Assembly: GCF_004923315.1 (NCBI RefSeq)
Contig: NZ_CP039646.1
Coordinates: 377,001-441,000, forward strand
Origin: Azospirillum sp. TSA2s
Lineage (GTDB): Bacteria > Pseudomonadota > Alphaproteobacteria > Azospirillales > Azospirillaceae
Direction of reading: 5' to 3'
Length of the DNA: 64,000 bases
In this document: positions 9,782 through 24,025 of the stretch, one piece after another
Layout of the letters: every line of letters begins with the position of its first letter
Numbering within the stretch: position 1 is the stretch's first letter
The notes under the pieces: model-generated
Told to the model about the DNA's origin: nothing
What the model saw: the letters and a program-made list of their open reading frames with translations, nothing else
Databases searched by the model: none
Program-made: the position numbers and the translations under genes

Positions 9782-11275
9782 TCAGCGCTCCGACCGCACC
9801 CGCGCCACGGCGTCGCGCCAGCCGCCATAGAGGCGGTCGCGCCTGTCCTGCTCCATGCGCGGTTCGAACCGGCGCTCGCTGCGCCAGGCGTCGGACACCG
9901 AGTCCAAACCGTCGAACACGCCGACCCGCAGCGCCGCGAGGCAGGCGGCGCCCAGCGCCGTGGTCTCGATCACCTTCGGGCGTTCGACCGGCATGTTCAG
10001 CAGGTCGGCCAGGAACTGACAGAGCCAGTCGTTGGCGGCCATGCCGCCGTCGATGCGCAGCGCGTTGATGGTGCCGCCCCAATCGCCCGCCATCGCCTCC
10101 ATCAGGTCACGGGTCTGATAGGCGACCGCCTCCAGCGCCGCGCGGGCGATATGGGCGGGGCCGACGTCCAGCGTCATGCCGAAGATCGCGGCGCGCGCAT
10201 CCGAATCCCAGTGCGGCGCACCCAAGCCCACGAAGGCCGGGACGAAATAGACGCCGTGGCTGTCGGGTACGCGGGTCGCCATGTCGTCGGTCTGGCTGGC
10301 ATGGGTGATGATGCCGATGCCGTCGCGCAGCCACTTGATGGCGGCCCCTGCCACGAAGATCGAGCCTTCCTGAGCGTAGGACGTCTTGCCGTCCAGCCGG
10401 TAGGCGACGGTGGTCAGCAGCCGGTTCTTCGACACCACCGGCGTCTCCCCGGTGTTGATCAGCGCGAAGCAGCCGGTGCCGTAGGTCGATTTCGCCATGC
10501 CCGGCGTCAGGCACGCCTGCCCGAAGGCCGCCGCCTGCTGGTCACCCGCCACCCCGGCGATTGGGATCGGCCGGCCGAGCAGCTCCGGCTCGGTGGCGCC
10601 GAAATCGTCGGAGCTGTCCAGCACGCGGGGCAGCATGGCGCGCGGCACCCGGAACAGCGCCAGCAACTCGTCGTCCCAATCCTGGGCATGGATGTCGAAC
10701 AGCATGGTGCGCGAGGCGTTGGTCGCGTCGGTCGCATGCACCTGACGCCCGGTCAGGTGATAGATCAGGAAACTGTCGATGGTGCCGAAGCACAGCTCGC
10801 CGCGTTCGGCCCGCGCGCGGGCGCCCGGCACATGGTCGAGAATCCAGGCGATCTTGGTGGCGGAAAAATAGGCGTCGATCAGCAGGCCGGTCTTGGCGCG
10901 CACCAACTCGGCATGCCCTGCGGCGACCAGATCGTGGCAGAGCGACGCGGTGCGGCGGTCCTGCCAGACGATGGCGCGGTGGATCGGCTCGCCGGTGGCG
11001 CGGTCCCACACCACGGCGGTCTCACGCTGGTTGGTGATGCCGATGGCGGCGATGGCGGCGACATCGACCCCGGCCTTCTCCACCGCCTCGCGCGCCACGG
11101 TGCGGATGTCGCGCAGGATGTCGGCGGGATCATGCTCGACCCAGCCGTCGCCGGGATAATGCTGCGGGAACTCGCGCCGCGCCTCGGCCAGCGGAGTCCC
11201 CCTGCCATCGAACAGGATCGCCCGCGACGAGGTGGTGCCCTGGTCGATGGCGAGGATATGGCTGGCCTTGGTCAT
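9782..11275 (-). CDS. glpK: Glycerol kinase
   Basis: 497 residues, the normal GlpK length. It phosphorylates glycerol with ATP to sn-glycerol-3-phosphate in the cytoplasm. The N-terminal phosphate-binding motif [17 protein letters not shown], the glycerol-contact [10 protein letters not shown] segment, and the FGGY signature regions ([33 protein letters not shown]) are all present. ATG 11275 follows GGGGGA. It is the last gene of the glycerol island, separated from glpV by 187 bases that contain a terminator, so it may have its own promoter or depend on read-through. Confidence 0.95.
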   Translation of the reverse strand: MTKASHILAIDQGTTSSRAILFDGRGTPLAEARREFPQHYPGDGWVEHDPADILRDIRTVAREAVEKAGVDVAAIAAIGITNQRETAVVWDRATGEPIHRAIVWQDRRTASLCHDLVAAGHAELVRAKTGLLIDAYFSATKIAWILDHVPGARARAERGELCFGTIDSFLIYHLTGRQVHATDATNASRTMLFDIHAQDWDDELLALFRVPRAMLPRVLDSSDDFGATEPELLGRPIPIAGVAGDQQAAAFGQACLTPGMAKSTYGTGCFALINTGETPVVSKNRLLTTVAYRLDGKTSYAQEGSIFVAGAAIKWLRDGIGIITHASQTDDMATRVPDSHGVYFVPAFVGLGAPHWDSDARAAIFGMTLDVGPAHIARAALEAVAYQTRDLMEAMAGDWGGTINALRIDGGMAANDWLCQFLADLLNMPVERPKVIETTALGAACLAALRVGVFDGLDSVSDAWRSERRFEPRMEQDRRDRLYGGWRDAVARVRSER

Positions 11276-11313
11276 GCTGCGTGTCCCCCAGTTTTCCAAT
11301 TATCGCGCGTTTC

Positions 11314-11399
11314 CCCCTCTCCCCCCGGGGAGAGGGGACCTTCAGGGAAATCAAAGAAAAGGGGCGGCGGCCTGCCTTTGAAGTAAGGGCCGCCGCCCC
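11314..11399 (-). terminator. Terminator and palindromes between glpV and glpK
   Basis: Perfect 12-bp stem 11361-11372 with 11388-11399 and a 15-base loop. On the minus strand it is followed by a T-rich stretch (complement of AAATCAAAGAAAA at 11348-11360), so it should terminate the glycerol ABC transporter operon. A second GC palindrome (11314-11324 with 11327-11337) lies just beyond it. Confidence 0.7.
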
Positions 11400-11462
11400 A
11401 GGGTCACCTCCGGCGCAACCAGGACGCCCGCCGGAAGAGCGAACCCGTCACCGCATCCCGGA

Positions 11463-13226
<1,764 letters not shown>

Positions 13227-13359
13227 GCTTCCTCCCACTTGTCGACTTGGTGTCTGGTTGACGTTTGATTGTTGAGCTACCGGCGGAAACCACCGTTCTT
13301 CCCGTCATCCCCGCAGACCCGCGGAGGAACGGATCCCTTGAAAACCCCTGGCTCCCCCC

Positions 13360-13638
13360 TCAGCCGAAGCGGATCACGAAAGCGATCCACAGCAGCGAGA
13401 CCGCAAAGGCGCCCCACAGCGACACGTCGGTCGCGGCGAGCCAGCCCAGATGGATGAAGGCGCTGCCGAGCAGGCCGATGAACAGGCGGTCGCCGCGGGT
13501 GGTGCGCATCGGCAGGAAGCCCTTGGCCTCCACCGTTGGCGACACCACCTCCCACACCGTCATGCCGGCCAGCATCAGGGCGATGCAGACGAAGAAGATC
13601 GCGGTCGGCGCAGTCCACGCCATCCAACCCATATCCAT
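13360..13638 (-). CDS. glpU: Small membrane protein GlpU (DUF2160) of the glycerol transporter
   Basis: 92 residues with two hydrophobic helices (about 9-30 and 52-68) and a third at the C-terminus, ending FVIRFG. This matches the DUF2160 family that accompanies glycerol ABC transporters in rhizobia, where it is called GlpU. Its biochemical role is not known. It sits 13 bases after glpQ, in the same operon. Confidence 0.85.
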   Translation of the reverse strand: MDMGWMAWTAPTAIFFVCIALMLAGMTVWEVVSPTVEAKGFLPMRTTRGDRLFIGLLGSAFIHLGWLAATDVSLWGAFAVSLLWIAFVIRFG

Positions 13639-13651
13639 GACGCGGCCTCCC

Positions 13652-15393
<1,742 letters not shown>

Positions 15394-15407
15394 GGCTTGT
15401 GCCTCCT

Positions 15408-16484
<1,077 letters not shown>

Positions 16485-16498
16485 CGCTCCCGCCCCCC

Positions 16499-17602
16499 TT
16501 AAGCGATGTTGCGCAGCGCGCCGCGCCGCCAATTGGGTGCCGCCACCAGCTGCCCGGCGGTGGAGAAGACGAAGATGCGGTCGGGATCGGCGTAGACCTG
16601 GATGTCGCTGCCGATGGGATGGCTGTGCACCCCCTCCTCGCGAGCGATCAGCGTGCGGTCGCCGTGGCGCAGATGGACGAAGGTCTCCGACCCGCTGATC
16701 TCCGACAGGGCGACCCGGCCCCTGATCGGCACCAGCCGCTCGCTCCGCCGCAGCACCGTCAGGTGGTTGGCGCGGATGCCGACCTTGCAGGGGCCGGCCG
16801 GCAGGTTGCGGTCATGGGCCGACAGCGGCAGGCTGGTGCCGTCGGACAGCGCGACGCGGTCGTTGGTGAGGATCGCGTCCATCACGTTCATCGGCGGGTC
16901 ACTGAACACCTGCGCGCATTCCAGCGAGGCGGGCGTGTGGAACACGTCGCCGGTCGCCCCGGTCTGCAGCATCCGCCCCTCGTGCAGCACCGTGACGTTG
17001 CCGCCGAGGATCAGCGCCTCCTGCGGTTCGGTGGTGGCGTAGACCACCGTGGTCTTGCCGTCGGCGAAGATGTCGCGCAGTTCGGCGCGCAGCTCCTCGC
17101 GCAGCTTGTAGTCCAGATTGACCAGCGGCTCGTCGAGCAGAAGCAGGCCGGCGCCCTTCACCAAAGCCCGCGCGATGGCGCAGCGCTGCTGCTGACCGCC
17201 CGACAGTTCGGCCGGCAGGCGCTCCAGATAGGGCTCGATCCGCAGCATGGCGGCGGTGCGCCGCACCTTGGCATCGATCTCCGCCTTGTCCTTGCCCTGG
17301 CGGCGCAGCGGCGAGGCGATGTTCTCAAAGACCGTCATCGCCGGATAGTTGATGAACTGCTGATAGACCATCGCCACGTCGCGATGGCGCACCGACGTGC
17401 CGGTGACGTCCTTGCCGTTTTCCAGCACGCGCCCGGCGGTCGGCTTGTCAAGACCGGCCATCAGCCGCATCAGCGTCGTCTTGCCGGCCAGCGTCCGTCC
17501 CAGCAGGACGTTGAAGCTGCCGGCTTGCAGCTCCAGCGACAGGGGGTGGAGATGTTGCTCGGCGCCGACGCGCTTGGCCACGCCTTCCAGTGTGAGTGTC
17601 AC
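16499..17602 (-). CDS. glpS: Glycerol ABC transporter ATPase GlpS (switch histidine missing)
   Basis: 367 residues. Walker A GRTLAGKT (35-42), Q-loop VYQQF, signature LSGGQQQR (133-140) and Walker B LLLLDEP are present. The H-loop reads YATTEPQEAL, with Thr191 where other ATPases have the catalytic histidine. A C-terminal OB-like domain follows. It pairs with GlpT. The start is GTG 17602, which overlaps the glpD stop in a GTGA arrangement and has GGGAGGA upstream. glpT follows after 14 bases. Confidence 0.92.
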   Translation of the reverse strand: MTLTLEGVAKRVGAEQHLHPLSLELQAGSFNVLLGRTLAGKTTLMRLMAGLDKPTAGRVLENGKDVTGTSVRHRDVAMVYQQFINYPAMTVFENIASPLRRQGKDKAEIDAKVRRTAAMLRIEPYLERLPAELSGGQQQRCAIARALVKGAGLLLLDEPLVNLDYKLREELRAELRDIFADGKTTVVYATTEPQEALILGGNVTVLHEGRMLQTGATGDVFHTPASLECAQVFSDPPMNVMDAILTNDRVALSDGTSLPLSAHDRNLPAGPCKVGIRANHLTVLRRSERLVPIRGRVALSEISGSETFVHLRHGDRTLIAREEGVHSHPIGSDIQVYADPDRIFVFSTAGQLVAAPNWRRGALRNIA

Positions 17603-19239
17603 CGCATTCCTCCCATCGACCGGCCCTTTTCAACCAACTGGCCGGCGGTGTCGCCGCCCAATTCCCTGTTGGCCGTAGCTTCGCGGCGCCGGTCGAACCA
17701 GCCGCCGATGGCGTCCCGGATCGCAGCGTCCAGGTGAAGCCCAAGTTTGGAACGCCGCCACAGGAAGTCGTCGCCGGTCATGGCGAACTCCTCCCGCGCG
17801 GCATAGTCGAGTTCGGCCTCATAGACGCCGCCCCCGAAATCGATGCCCAGATCGTCCAGCCCCTTGGCGTCGCCCAGCAGCCGCTCCACCCGCGTGCCGT
17901 AGGCCCGCGCCAGCCGGAGGGCCAGCGCCTCGGGCAGCCAGGGCCGGCTGCGCTTCAGACCGGCCAGGAAGCCGGTGAAATCGGCGTTGGCGATGTCGCC
18001 GCCGGGAAGCGCCACGTCGGCCGTCCAGGTGGCGCCGCCCTTGCCGAGCGCCTTGCCCAGCTTCTCCGTCGCCTCCTCCGCCAGCCGGCGGAAGGTGGTG
18101 ATCTTGCCGCCGAAGATCGACAGCATCGGCGCCTCGTCGGCCGGCTCGTCCATCTCCAGCACATAGTCGCGGGTGACGGCCGAGGCGTTGCCGCTGGCGT
18201 CGTCGAACAGCGGCCGGACGCCGCTGTAGGTCCACACCACGTCGCTCTCGCGCACCGGCTTGGCGAAGTACCGCGACACCGCCCGGCACATGTAGGTGAT
18301 TTCGTCTGGGGCGATCGCCACCGCGCCGGGATCCCCCGAATAATCGAGGTCGGTGGTGCCGATCAGGGTGAAATCGCGCTCATATGGAATGGCGAAGACG
18401 ATGCGGCGGTCATCGTTCTGGAAGATGTAGGCGTGTTCGCCTTCGAACATCTTCGGCACGACGATGTGGCTGCCCTTGACCAGACGCACCGACTTGTCGA
18501 CGGTGACGCCGGTGCGCTTGGCGATCATCTCGCGCACCCAGGGGCCGGCGGCATTGACCAGCGCGCGGGCGCGGACGGTGCGGGTGGCGCCCGTGGTCAC
18601 ATCGACCAGCGTCGCTTCCCACAGACCATCGCGGCGGACCGCTTTGTCGCAGCGGGTGCGGGTCAGGATTTCCGCGCCGCGGGCCTTGGCGTCCATCGCG
18701 TTCAGCACCACCAGCCGGCTATCCTCCACCCAGCAGTCCGAATATTCGAACGCCTTGGTGAAGCCGCCCGCCAGCGGCTTTCCCGCCGGCGCGCTGGTCA
18801 GATCGACCCCGTGCGAACCCGGCAGCAGCTTGCGCTTTCCCAGATGATCGTAAAGGAACAGGCCGATGCGCACCATCCAGGCCGGGCGCATGCTGCTGTC
18901 ATGGGGCAGAACGAAACGCAGCGGCCAGATGATGTGCGGAGCGGCGCGCAACAGAACCTCGCGCTCTTGCAGCGCCTCGCGCACCAGACGGAATTCGTAA
19001 TATTCGAGATAGCGCAGGCCGCCGTGGATCAGCTTGGTGCTTGCCGACGAGGTGGCGCCCGCAAGGTCGCCCTGTTCGCACAGCACCACCGACATCCCGC
19101 GCCCGACCGCATCGCGGGCGATGCCCGCCCCGTTCACGCCGCCGCCGACGATCAGAAGGTCAGCCACCACGGAACCGGCAGCCCCGGGTCCGCCTGCACC
19201 GAGCCGGCCGTCCGTTCCTGCAGGGCTCGCGTTTGCCAT
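17599..19239 (-). CDS. glpD: Glycerol-3-phosphate dehydrogenase (FAD, aerobic)
   Basis: 546-residue membrane-associated flavoenzyme oxidising glycerol-3-phosphate to dihydroxyacetone phosphate and passing electrons to quinone. FAD-binding motif LLIVGGGVNGAGIARDAVGR lies at about residues 28-47; the TSSASTKLIHGGLRYLE segment and the GKITTFRRLAEEATEKL C-terminal cap are family hallmarks. An N-terminal extension of about 25 low-complexity residues precedes the fold. GAGAGGAA lies before ATG 19239. It is the first gene of the glpD-STPQUV operon, with GlpR half-sites just upstream. Confidence 0.95.
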   Translation of the reverse strand: MANASPAGTDGRLGAGGPGAAGSVVADLLIVGGGVNGAGIARDAVGRGMSVVLCEQGDLAGATSSASTKLIHGGLRYLEYYEFRLVREALQEREVLLRAAPHIIWPLRFVLPHDSSMRPAWMVRIGLFLYDHLGKRKLLPGSHGVDLTSAPAGKPLAGGFTKAFEYSDCWVEDSRLVVLNAMDAKARGAEILTRTRCDKAVRRDGLWEATLVDVTTGATRTVRARALVNAAGPWVREMIAKRTGVTVDKSVRLVKGSHIVVPKMFEGEHAYIFQNDDRRIVFAIPYERDFTLIGTTDLDYSGDPGAVAIAPDEITYMCRAVSRYFAKPVRESDVVWTYSGVRPLFDDASGNASAVTRDYVLEMDEPADEAPMLSIFGGKITTFRRLAEEATEKLGKALGKGGATWTADVALPGGDIANADFTGFLAGLKRSRPWLPEALALRLARAYGTRVERLLGDAKGLDDLGIDFGGGVYEAELDYAAREEFAMTGDDFLWRRSKLGLHLDAAIRDAIGGWFDRRREATANRELGGDTAGQLVEKGRSMGGMR

Positions 19240-19291
19240 TGGGTTCCTCTCCGTACCGCGCCGGTTCCTTGCGAACCCGGCCGCTTTCGTT

Positions 19292-19339
19292 TCGGAACAT
19301 AGAATGTTCGTTCGCGTTTGAAAAGGAAAATGTTTGTTC
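19292..19339. promoter_or_regulatory. Candidate GlpR operators in front of glpD
   Basis: AATGTTCGTT at 19303-19312 equals the half-site of the E. coli GlpR consensus (WATGTTCGWT). A second copy with one change, AATGTTTGTT, lies at 19329-19338, a 26-base offset. The first copy is also part of an inverted repeat GAACAT (19295-19300), AGA, ATGTTC (19304-19309). The position 50-100 bases before the glpD start fits repression by the linked DeoR-family protein. The match is by eye. Confidence 0.6.
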
Positions 19340-19426
19340 AGCGGACCATGTTTTTGAGGCTACGCCGGATCGCACCTCTTTCCTATCGGAAATATGGCTG
19401 ATCCGGCGCAGTCCGTGCGAAAGCGC

Positions 19427-21604
19427 TCACGCCGCGCGGATGCCGCCCAGCAGGCGGTCGATGTCGTTGCTCAGGCTTTCGGAGCGTTGCGAAAGCGCGC
19501 GGGTGGCGTCCACCACCTGGGCGGCGGCGCTGCCGGTGCGGTTCACAGCGTCGTCCACCGACACCACCGTATCGGCGATGCTCTGCACCGCGTCGGAGGC
19601 ATGGTTGATGCTGCGCGCGATCTCGTCGGTGGCGGCGGACTGCTCCTCCACCGCGGCGGCGACCATGGCGGTGATCTCGTCGATGCGGCTGATGGTGCGG
19701 CCGATGTCGTCGATGGCCGACACGGCTCCCTGCGCCGTGCTGCGCACCGCCTGGACCTGCTGGGCGATCTCCTCCGTCGCCTTGGCGGTCTGGCCGGCGA
19801 GGCTGCGCACCTCCTCCGCCACCACGGCGAAGCCGCGGCCGGCCTCCCCCGCCCGCGCCGCTTCGATGGTGGCGTTCAGCGCCAGCAGGTTGGTCTGTCC
19901 GGCGATGGCGTTGATCATGCCGACCACGTCGCCGATCTTCTGCGCGGCGGCGGCCAGCGCCACCATCAGCTCGTTGGTGCTGCGCGCCTCATCCACCGCG
20001 CTGCGGGCGATCTGGCTGGAATCGCCGACCCGCCGGGTGATCTCGCCGATCGAAGCCGAAAGCTGGCTGGCGGTGGCCGCCACCGTCTGCACGTTCGTCG
20101 CGGTGTCGGCGACAGCGGAGCGCACGTCGGTCATGCGGCGGCAGGTCTGCTCGGCGGTGGCCGACATCCCTTCCGACGCCTCGCGCATGTCGGCCGACGC
20201 GGCGGCGATGTGGCGCGAGGCCTCCTTCACGCTGGCCTCGATGCTGGCGGTGATGGACTGGATGGTGCGCGACCGCTCGGCATCGGCGGCCTGCTTCATC
20301 GCGTCCTGCTCCTCCTGCAGGCGGGCGATCTCCGCGCTCTTGTCGCGGAAGACGCCGACGATCCCGGCCATTTCCGCGATCTCGTCGCGCCCGCAGACCC
20401 TGGCGTCGGCCGTCAGATCGCCGGCGGCAACGGCTCGCATGGCGTCGATCACCCGCAGCAGCCGGCGGGTCAACCGGTTGCGGACATAGAACCAGGCGAT
20501 CAGCAGGCTCGACAGCACCACGACGGCCGCGGCGCCGCCCTGGACGGCGACGGCCCCGGCAATCGCGCTTTCGGTCCGCGTCACGTCGGCGCCGGTGCGC
20601 TCCTGCTGGTGGGCAACCACCGTGTCGATGGTCCCGTTCAGCTCCGTGGTCAGCCGCACCGTCTCGGCCAGAGCGCTTTCGATGTCGGTGATGATGCGCG
20701 CCTGATCGTCGCGCAGGCGGAAGACGCTGCCGGCACCGCTGCCGAAGGCGGCCAGCCCGTCACGCGCCTTGACCAGCGACGGCCGGTCGGGGCTGTCCTT
20801 CGGGTAGGCCTCGATGGCGTTGTCGACGCGCAGCAGCGCCCAATTGTATTTCGACCGGATGTTGTTCAGCGTCGCGCCATAAGGCACGCTGGACGCGGCG
20901 GCGATTATGCCAAAGGCAAGGTTGCCGTTGGCCTGTACGTTCATCAGTTGGGTGATGACCGGCAGTTCCTCCTGCGCCAGCCGGCGGCCCAGCCCGGTGG
21001 CGGCATCGACCGTCTGCGCCGCCGCCAGATCGCCCACCACATTGTTGACCGACAGGGTCGAAACCTCCAGCAGCGGCGCCACCAGATCGGTAAAGTCCTC
21101 GTGCGCCATCACCGCGTCGGCCATCAGCGTGTTGAGCTTCTCCTCCAGTTCCAACCTCTCGGCGGTGCGCTTGCCTAGCGTGTCCAGCGCCGCCCCCATG
21201 CGCTCCGCCAGCCCGGCGACCGCATCGGCATCCGCCGCCATTCCTCCGGCGCCCGTTCCCGACTGGTTGCGCATCGCCGCGATGCGGTCGCGCAGACCCG
21301 CCAGCCGCTTGGTCAGGCCGTCCATCCGATCCGTCAACTCGGCCGTGTCGCGCGATGCCGCCACCGCCGGCGCATCGGCGGCGATCGCCGTGCTGTCCTT
21401 CGCCAGATTGAGCGAGCCGACGATGGCCGGCACGCTGCTGCGGCCGATCTGGTCCATCGATCGCCCGGTCTCGGTCAGTGACCACCAGGCCATGACGCTG
21501 GCGAAGGCGGCGAGCATCGCCACCCCGCCGAAGGCCAGGAACAGCCGCCCCTGAATGCCGAGCCGAATGCCCCGCCGCTCTCCTTCCGGCGTCAGTTGCG
21601 TCAT
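19427..21604 (-). CDS. Methyl-accepting chemotaxis protein inside the glycerol island
   Basis: 725 residues. TM1 at about 20-43, then a large periplasmic all-helical sensor of roughly 290 residues (NLAKDSTAIAADAPAVAASR resembles TorS/HBM-type helical bundles), TM2 near 345-370, HAMP, and a signalling domain with [25 protein letters not shown] hairpin tip. AGGAGAGG precedes ATG 21604. It lies between glpR and glpD and reads toward glpD. That position suggests, without proof, a receptor for glycerol or a related compound. A different ligand carried along by chance is the alternative. Confidence 0.88.
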   Translation of the reverse strand: MTQLTPEGERRGIRLGIQGRLFLAFGGVAMLAAFASVMAWWSLTETGRSMDQIGRSSVPAIVGSLNLAKDSTAIAADAPAVAASRDTAELTDRMDGLTKRLAGLRDRIAAMRNQSGTGAGGMAADADAVAGLAERMGAALDTLGKRTAERLELEEKLNTLMADAVMAHEDFTDLVAPLLEVSTLSVNNVVGDLAAAQTVDAATGLGRRLAQEELPVITQLMNVQANGNLAFGIIAAASSVPYGATLNNIRSKYNWALLRVDNAIEAYPKDSPDRPSLVKARDGLAAFGSGAGSVFRLRDDQARIITDIESALAETVRLTTELNGTIDTVVAHQQERTGADVTRTESAIAGAVAVQGGAAAVVVLSSLLIAWFYVRNRLTRRLLRVIDAMRAVAAGDLTADARVCGRDEIAEMAGIVGVFRDKSAEIARLQEEQDAMKQAADAERSRTIQSITASIEASVKEASRHIAAASADMREASEGMSATAEQTCRRMTDVRSAVADTATNVQTVAATASQLSASIGEITRRVGDSSQIARSAVDEARSTNELMVALAAAAQKIGDVVGMINAIAGQTNLLALNATIEAARAGEAGRGFAVVAEEVRSLAGQTAKATEEIAQQVQAVRSTAQGAVSAIDDIGRTISRIDEITAMVAAAVEEQSAATDEIARSINHASDAVQSIADTVVSVDDAVNRTGSAAAQVVDATRALSQRSESLSNDIDRLLGGIRAA

Positions 21605-21952
21605 ATTCCTCTCCTATACGTTAATTCATTGTCAGCAGGTCGGACCGTTTGGAGTCACGACAAGTTTGAAGGATGGCGACGGTAGCCGTCAGTCGCGGCG
21701 AACCCTGATCGGGCGCATATTGGAACCGCGCGCATCCTCTCTTAGCATGCGCGTTCATTTTCGTAAAGAAACATGCTTGTGTTGCGAACAATATCCGGCG
21801 TACATATTTGCCGTACGGGGCCGTAGGTTTGCCGGCCGGCGGAATCGCCCGGCCCGCCTGGATCGGAACCGCCGCCCAGTTGCCGTTTTCGCTTTGACCC
21901 ATTCCGCGCATCTGATTCACTGACGCCCCACCCGACCGGAGACAGCCCCCCG
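21605..21952. promoter_or_regulatory. Divergent region between chemoreceptor and glpR
   Basis: About 350 bases with no convincing gene. An AT-richer patch near 21740-21815 contains GCGTTCATTTTCGTAAAG and AACATGC, loosely like GlpR half-sites, and CGTAC/GTACG inverted pieces at about 21799-21816. Promoters for both divergent genes are expected here; none is certain. Confidence 0.35.
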
Positions 21953-22768
21953 ATGGATGCGCGCCTGGACGCCGAACGCCGCCAGCAGGAAATCGTGGCC
22001 CTGGTCCATGCCAAGGGCATGGTGCAGATCCAATGGCTGGCCGAACATTTCGACGTCACGCCGCAGACCATCCGCCGCGACATCGAACATCTGGCCGGGC
22101 AGTCCGCCGTCCGCCGGTTCCGCGGCGGCGTCACCGTGCCGTCCAGCGTGGAGAACATCGCCTATTCCACCCGCCAGACCCTGATGGCGGAGGAAAAGCG
22201 GCGCATTGCTGAAATGGTCGCCCGCCATGTGCCGGAGGACGCCTCGCTGTTCCTCAACATCGGCACGACGACGGAGGCGGTGGCCCAGGCGCTGCTCGGC
22301 CACAAGCGGCTGCGGGTGCTGACCAACAACCTGAACGTCGCCACCATCCTGCACAAGAACACGAACTTCGCCCTGTCCATCGCCGGCGGCTTGGTCCGCG
22401 AGCGCGACGGCGGCATCATCGGCGAGGCGACGGTGGAGTTCATCCGCCGCTACAAGGTTGACATCGGCATCATCGGCATCAGCGGCATCGACGCCGAAGG
22501 CGACCTGCTGGATTACGACGAGCAGGAGGTCCGCGTCGCCCGCGCCATCATCGAAAGCTCGCGCCGCGTCTTCCTGGTCACCGACCACACCAAGTTCGGC
22601 CGCAACGCCATGATCCGCATGGCCGACGTCAGCGTGCTCGACGCGCTCTTCACCGACCGCCTGCCGCCGCCCGAACTGATGGAGGTGCTGAGCAACGCCG
22701 ACTGCCAGGTCCATGTCGCCGACGGCAGCGAGCCGGCGAACGGCGACGGCGAGGATGCGGAGGAGTAA
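21953..22768 (+). CDS. glpR: DeoR-family repressor GlpR
   Basis: 271 residues. N-terminal DeoR helix-turn-helix (QIQWLAEHFDVTPQTIRRDI, about 25-44) and a C-terminal DeoR sugar-phosphate sensor domain with NIGTTTEAVAQAL, the phosphate-binding loop, and the DHTKFG motif near 205. It should release DNA on binding glycerol-3-phosphate. ATG 21953 has GGAG about ten bases before it. It sits at the head of the glycerol island on the opposite strand, and the half-sites before glpD match its family's target. The acidic tail after residue 255 is not conserved. Confidence 0.88.
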   Translation: MDARLDAERRQQEIVALVHAKGMVQIQWLAEHFDVTPQTIRRDIEHLAGQSAVRRFRGGVTVPSSVENIAYSTRQTLMAEEKRRIAEMVARHVPEDASLFLNIGTTTEAVAQALLGHKRLRVLTNNLNVATILHKNTNFALSIAGGLVRERDGGIIGEATVEFIRRYKVDIGIIGISGIDAEGDLLDYDEQEVRVARAIIESSRRVFLVTDHTKFGRNAMIRMADVSVLDALFTDRLPPPELMEVLSNADCQVHVADGSEPANGDGEDAEE

Positions 22769-22923
22769 GGGGATACCCCCCCGTTTCTGCGAAACTGCTT
22801 CAAACGCGGCACCCCCACCCGCGGTCCCGATGTCGCTTGCCGAAGCGGGGCATCGCCTCCACTCTGTGATGTTGGGCCTTGTGAAAGCGGTTGGCCCGGC
22901 AAACAGATATCAGCAGGTGTGCG

Positions 22924-23979
22924 GTGATCATCGAAAGCGACCTCAAGCTCGACTTCAAGGATGTGCTGATCCGGCCGAAACGCAGCACGCTGCAGAGCCG
23001 CAACGACGTGGACGTCAACCGGACCTTCACCTTCCTGCACACCCAGCGCGACTGGACCGGCTTCCCGCTGATCGCCGCCAACATGGACGTCACCGGCAGC
23101 ATGGGCATGGCCCGCGCGCTGTCGCGCTTCGGCGCCATGACCGCCCTGCACAAGCATTACAAGGCGGAAGAACTGGTCGCCTTCTTCCAGGCTGAGGCGG
23201 AATCCGCCGTCCAGTCGAACGTCTTCTATTCGATGGGCATCGCCGACGCCGACCACGACAAGTTCCAGGCGGTGAAGGCCAAGGCGCCGGTGGGGAAGAT
23301 CTGCCTGGACGTCGCCAACGGCTATACGGAGCGCTTCGTCGAGGTGATCGCCCGCCTGCGCGAGGAGAACCCGGAGACCGTCATCATGGCCGGCAACGTC
23401 GTCACCGGCGACATGACGGAGGCTCTGCTGCTGGCCGGCGCCGACATCGTCAAGGTCGGCATCGGGCCGGGGTCGGTCTGCACCACCCGCAAGATGACCG
23501 GCGTTGGCTATCCCCAGCTGTCGGCCATCATCGAATGCGCCGACGCCGCCCACGGGCTGAAGGGTCAGGTCTGCGGCGACGGCGGCTGCACGGTGCCGGG
23601 CGACATCTCCAAGGCCTACGGCGCCGGCGCCGATTTCGTCATGCTCGGCGGTATGCTGGCCGGCCATGACGAATGCGAGGGCGAGATCCGCTACGAGGAC
23701 CGTGACGGTGACCGCGTGCCGGTGGCCATGACCTTCTACGGCATGTCGTCGGACACCGCGATGCACAAATACTCCGGCGGGGTGGCCTCCTACCGCGCCT
23801 CGGAAGGCAAGACGGTCGAGATCCCCTATCGCGGCCCGGTGGAGAACACGATGCAGGAGATCATGGGCGGCGTGCGCAGCATGATGACCTACATCGGCGC
23901 CACCCGGCTGAAGGAGGTGCCGAAACGCACCACCTTCGTCCGGGTCGGCGCCCAGTTGAACACGGTGTTCGGGGGCTGA
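22924..23979 (+). CDS. guaC: GMP reductase
   Basis: 351 residues. It reduces GMP to IMP with NADPH and releases ammonia, balancing purine nucleotides. The start [19 protein letters not shown] aligns with E. coli GuaC. The catalytic cysteine is in [19 protein letters not shown], and [11 protein letters not shown] is the phosphate-binding region. It lacks the CBS insert that marks IMP dehydrogenase. GTG 22924 fits the family start and has AGCAGG upstream; an in-frame TTG at 22891 is less likely. It stands alone between glpR and a convergent GH18-like gene. Confidence 0.93.
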   Translation: MIIESDLKLDFKDVLIRPKRSTLQSRNDVDVNRTFTFLHTQRDWTGFPLIAANMDVTGSMGMARALSRFGAMTALHKHYKAEELVAFFQAEAESAVQSNVFYSMGIADADHDKFQAVKAKAPVGKICLDVANGYTERFVEVIARLREENPETVIMAGNVVTGDMTEALLLAGADIVKVGIGPGSVCTTRKMTGVGYPQLSAIIECADAAHGLKGQVCGDGGCTVPGDISKAYGAGADFVMLGGMLAGHDECEGEIRYEDRDGDRVPVAMTFYGMSSDTAMHKYSGGVASYRASEGKTVEIPYRGPVENTMQEIMGGVRSMMTYIGATRLKEVPKRTTFVRVGAQLNTVFGG

Positions 23980-23986
23980 CAGCCTC

Positions 23987-24025
23987 CTGGTTTTCGGCCG
24001 GGGATCAGCCCTGGCCGAAAACCAG
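23987..24025. terminator. Bidirectional hairpin at the guaC / GH18-like junction
   Basis: A perfect 13-bp inverted repeat (23987-23999 with 24013-24025) spans the end of guaC and the last codons of the convergent gene, so one arm is coding. Each arm contains a TTTT or AAAA block. It would form a strong hairpin in either transcript. Confidence 0.65.

Noticed and set aside
22769..22923. A purine riboswitch ahead of guaC
   Set aside because: I found no conserved purine-aptamer core or stable three-way junction in this 155-base gap.
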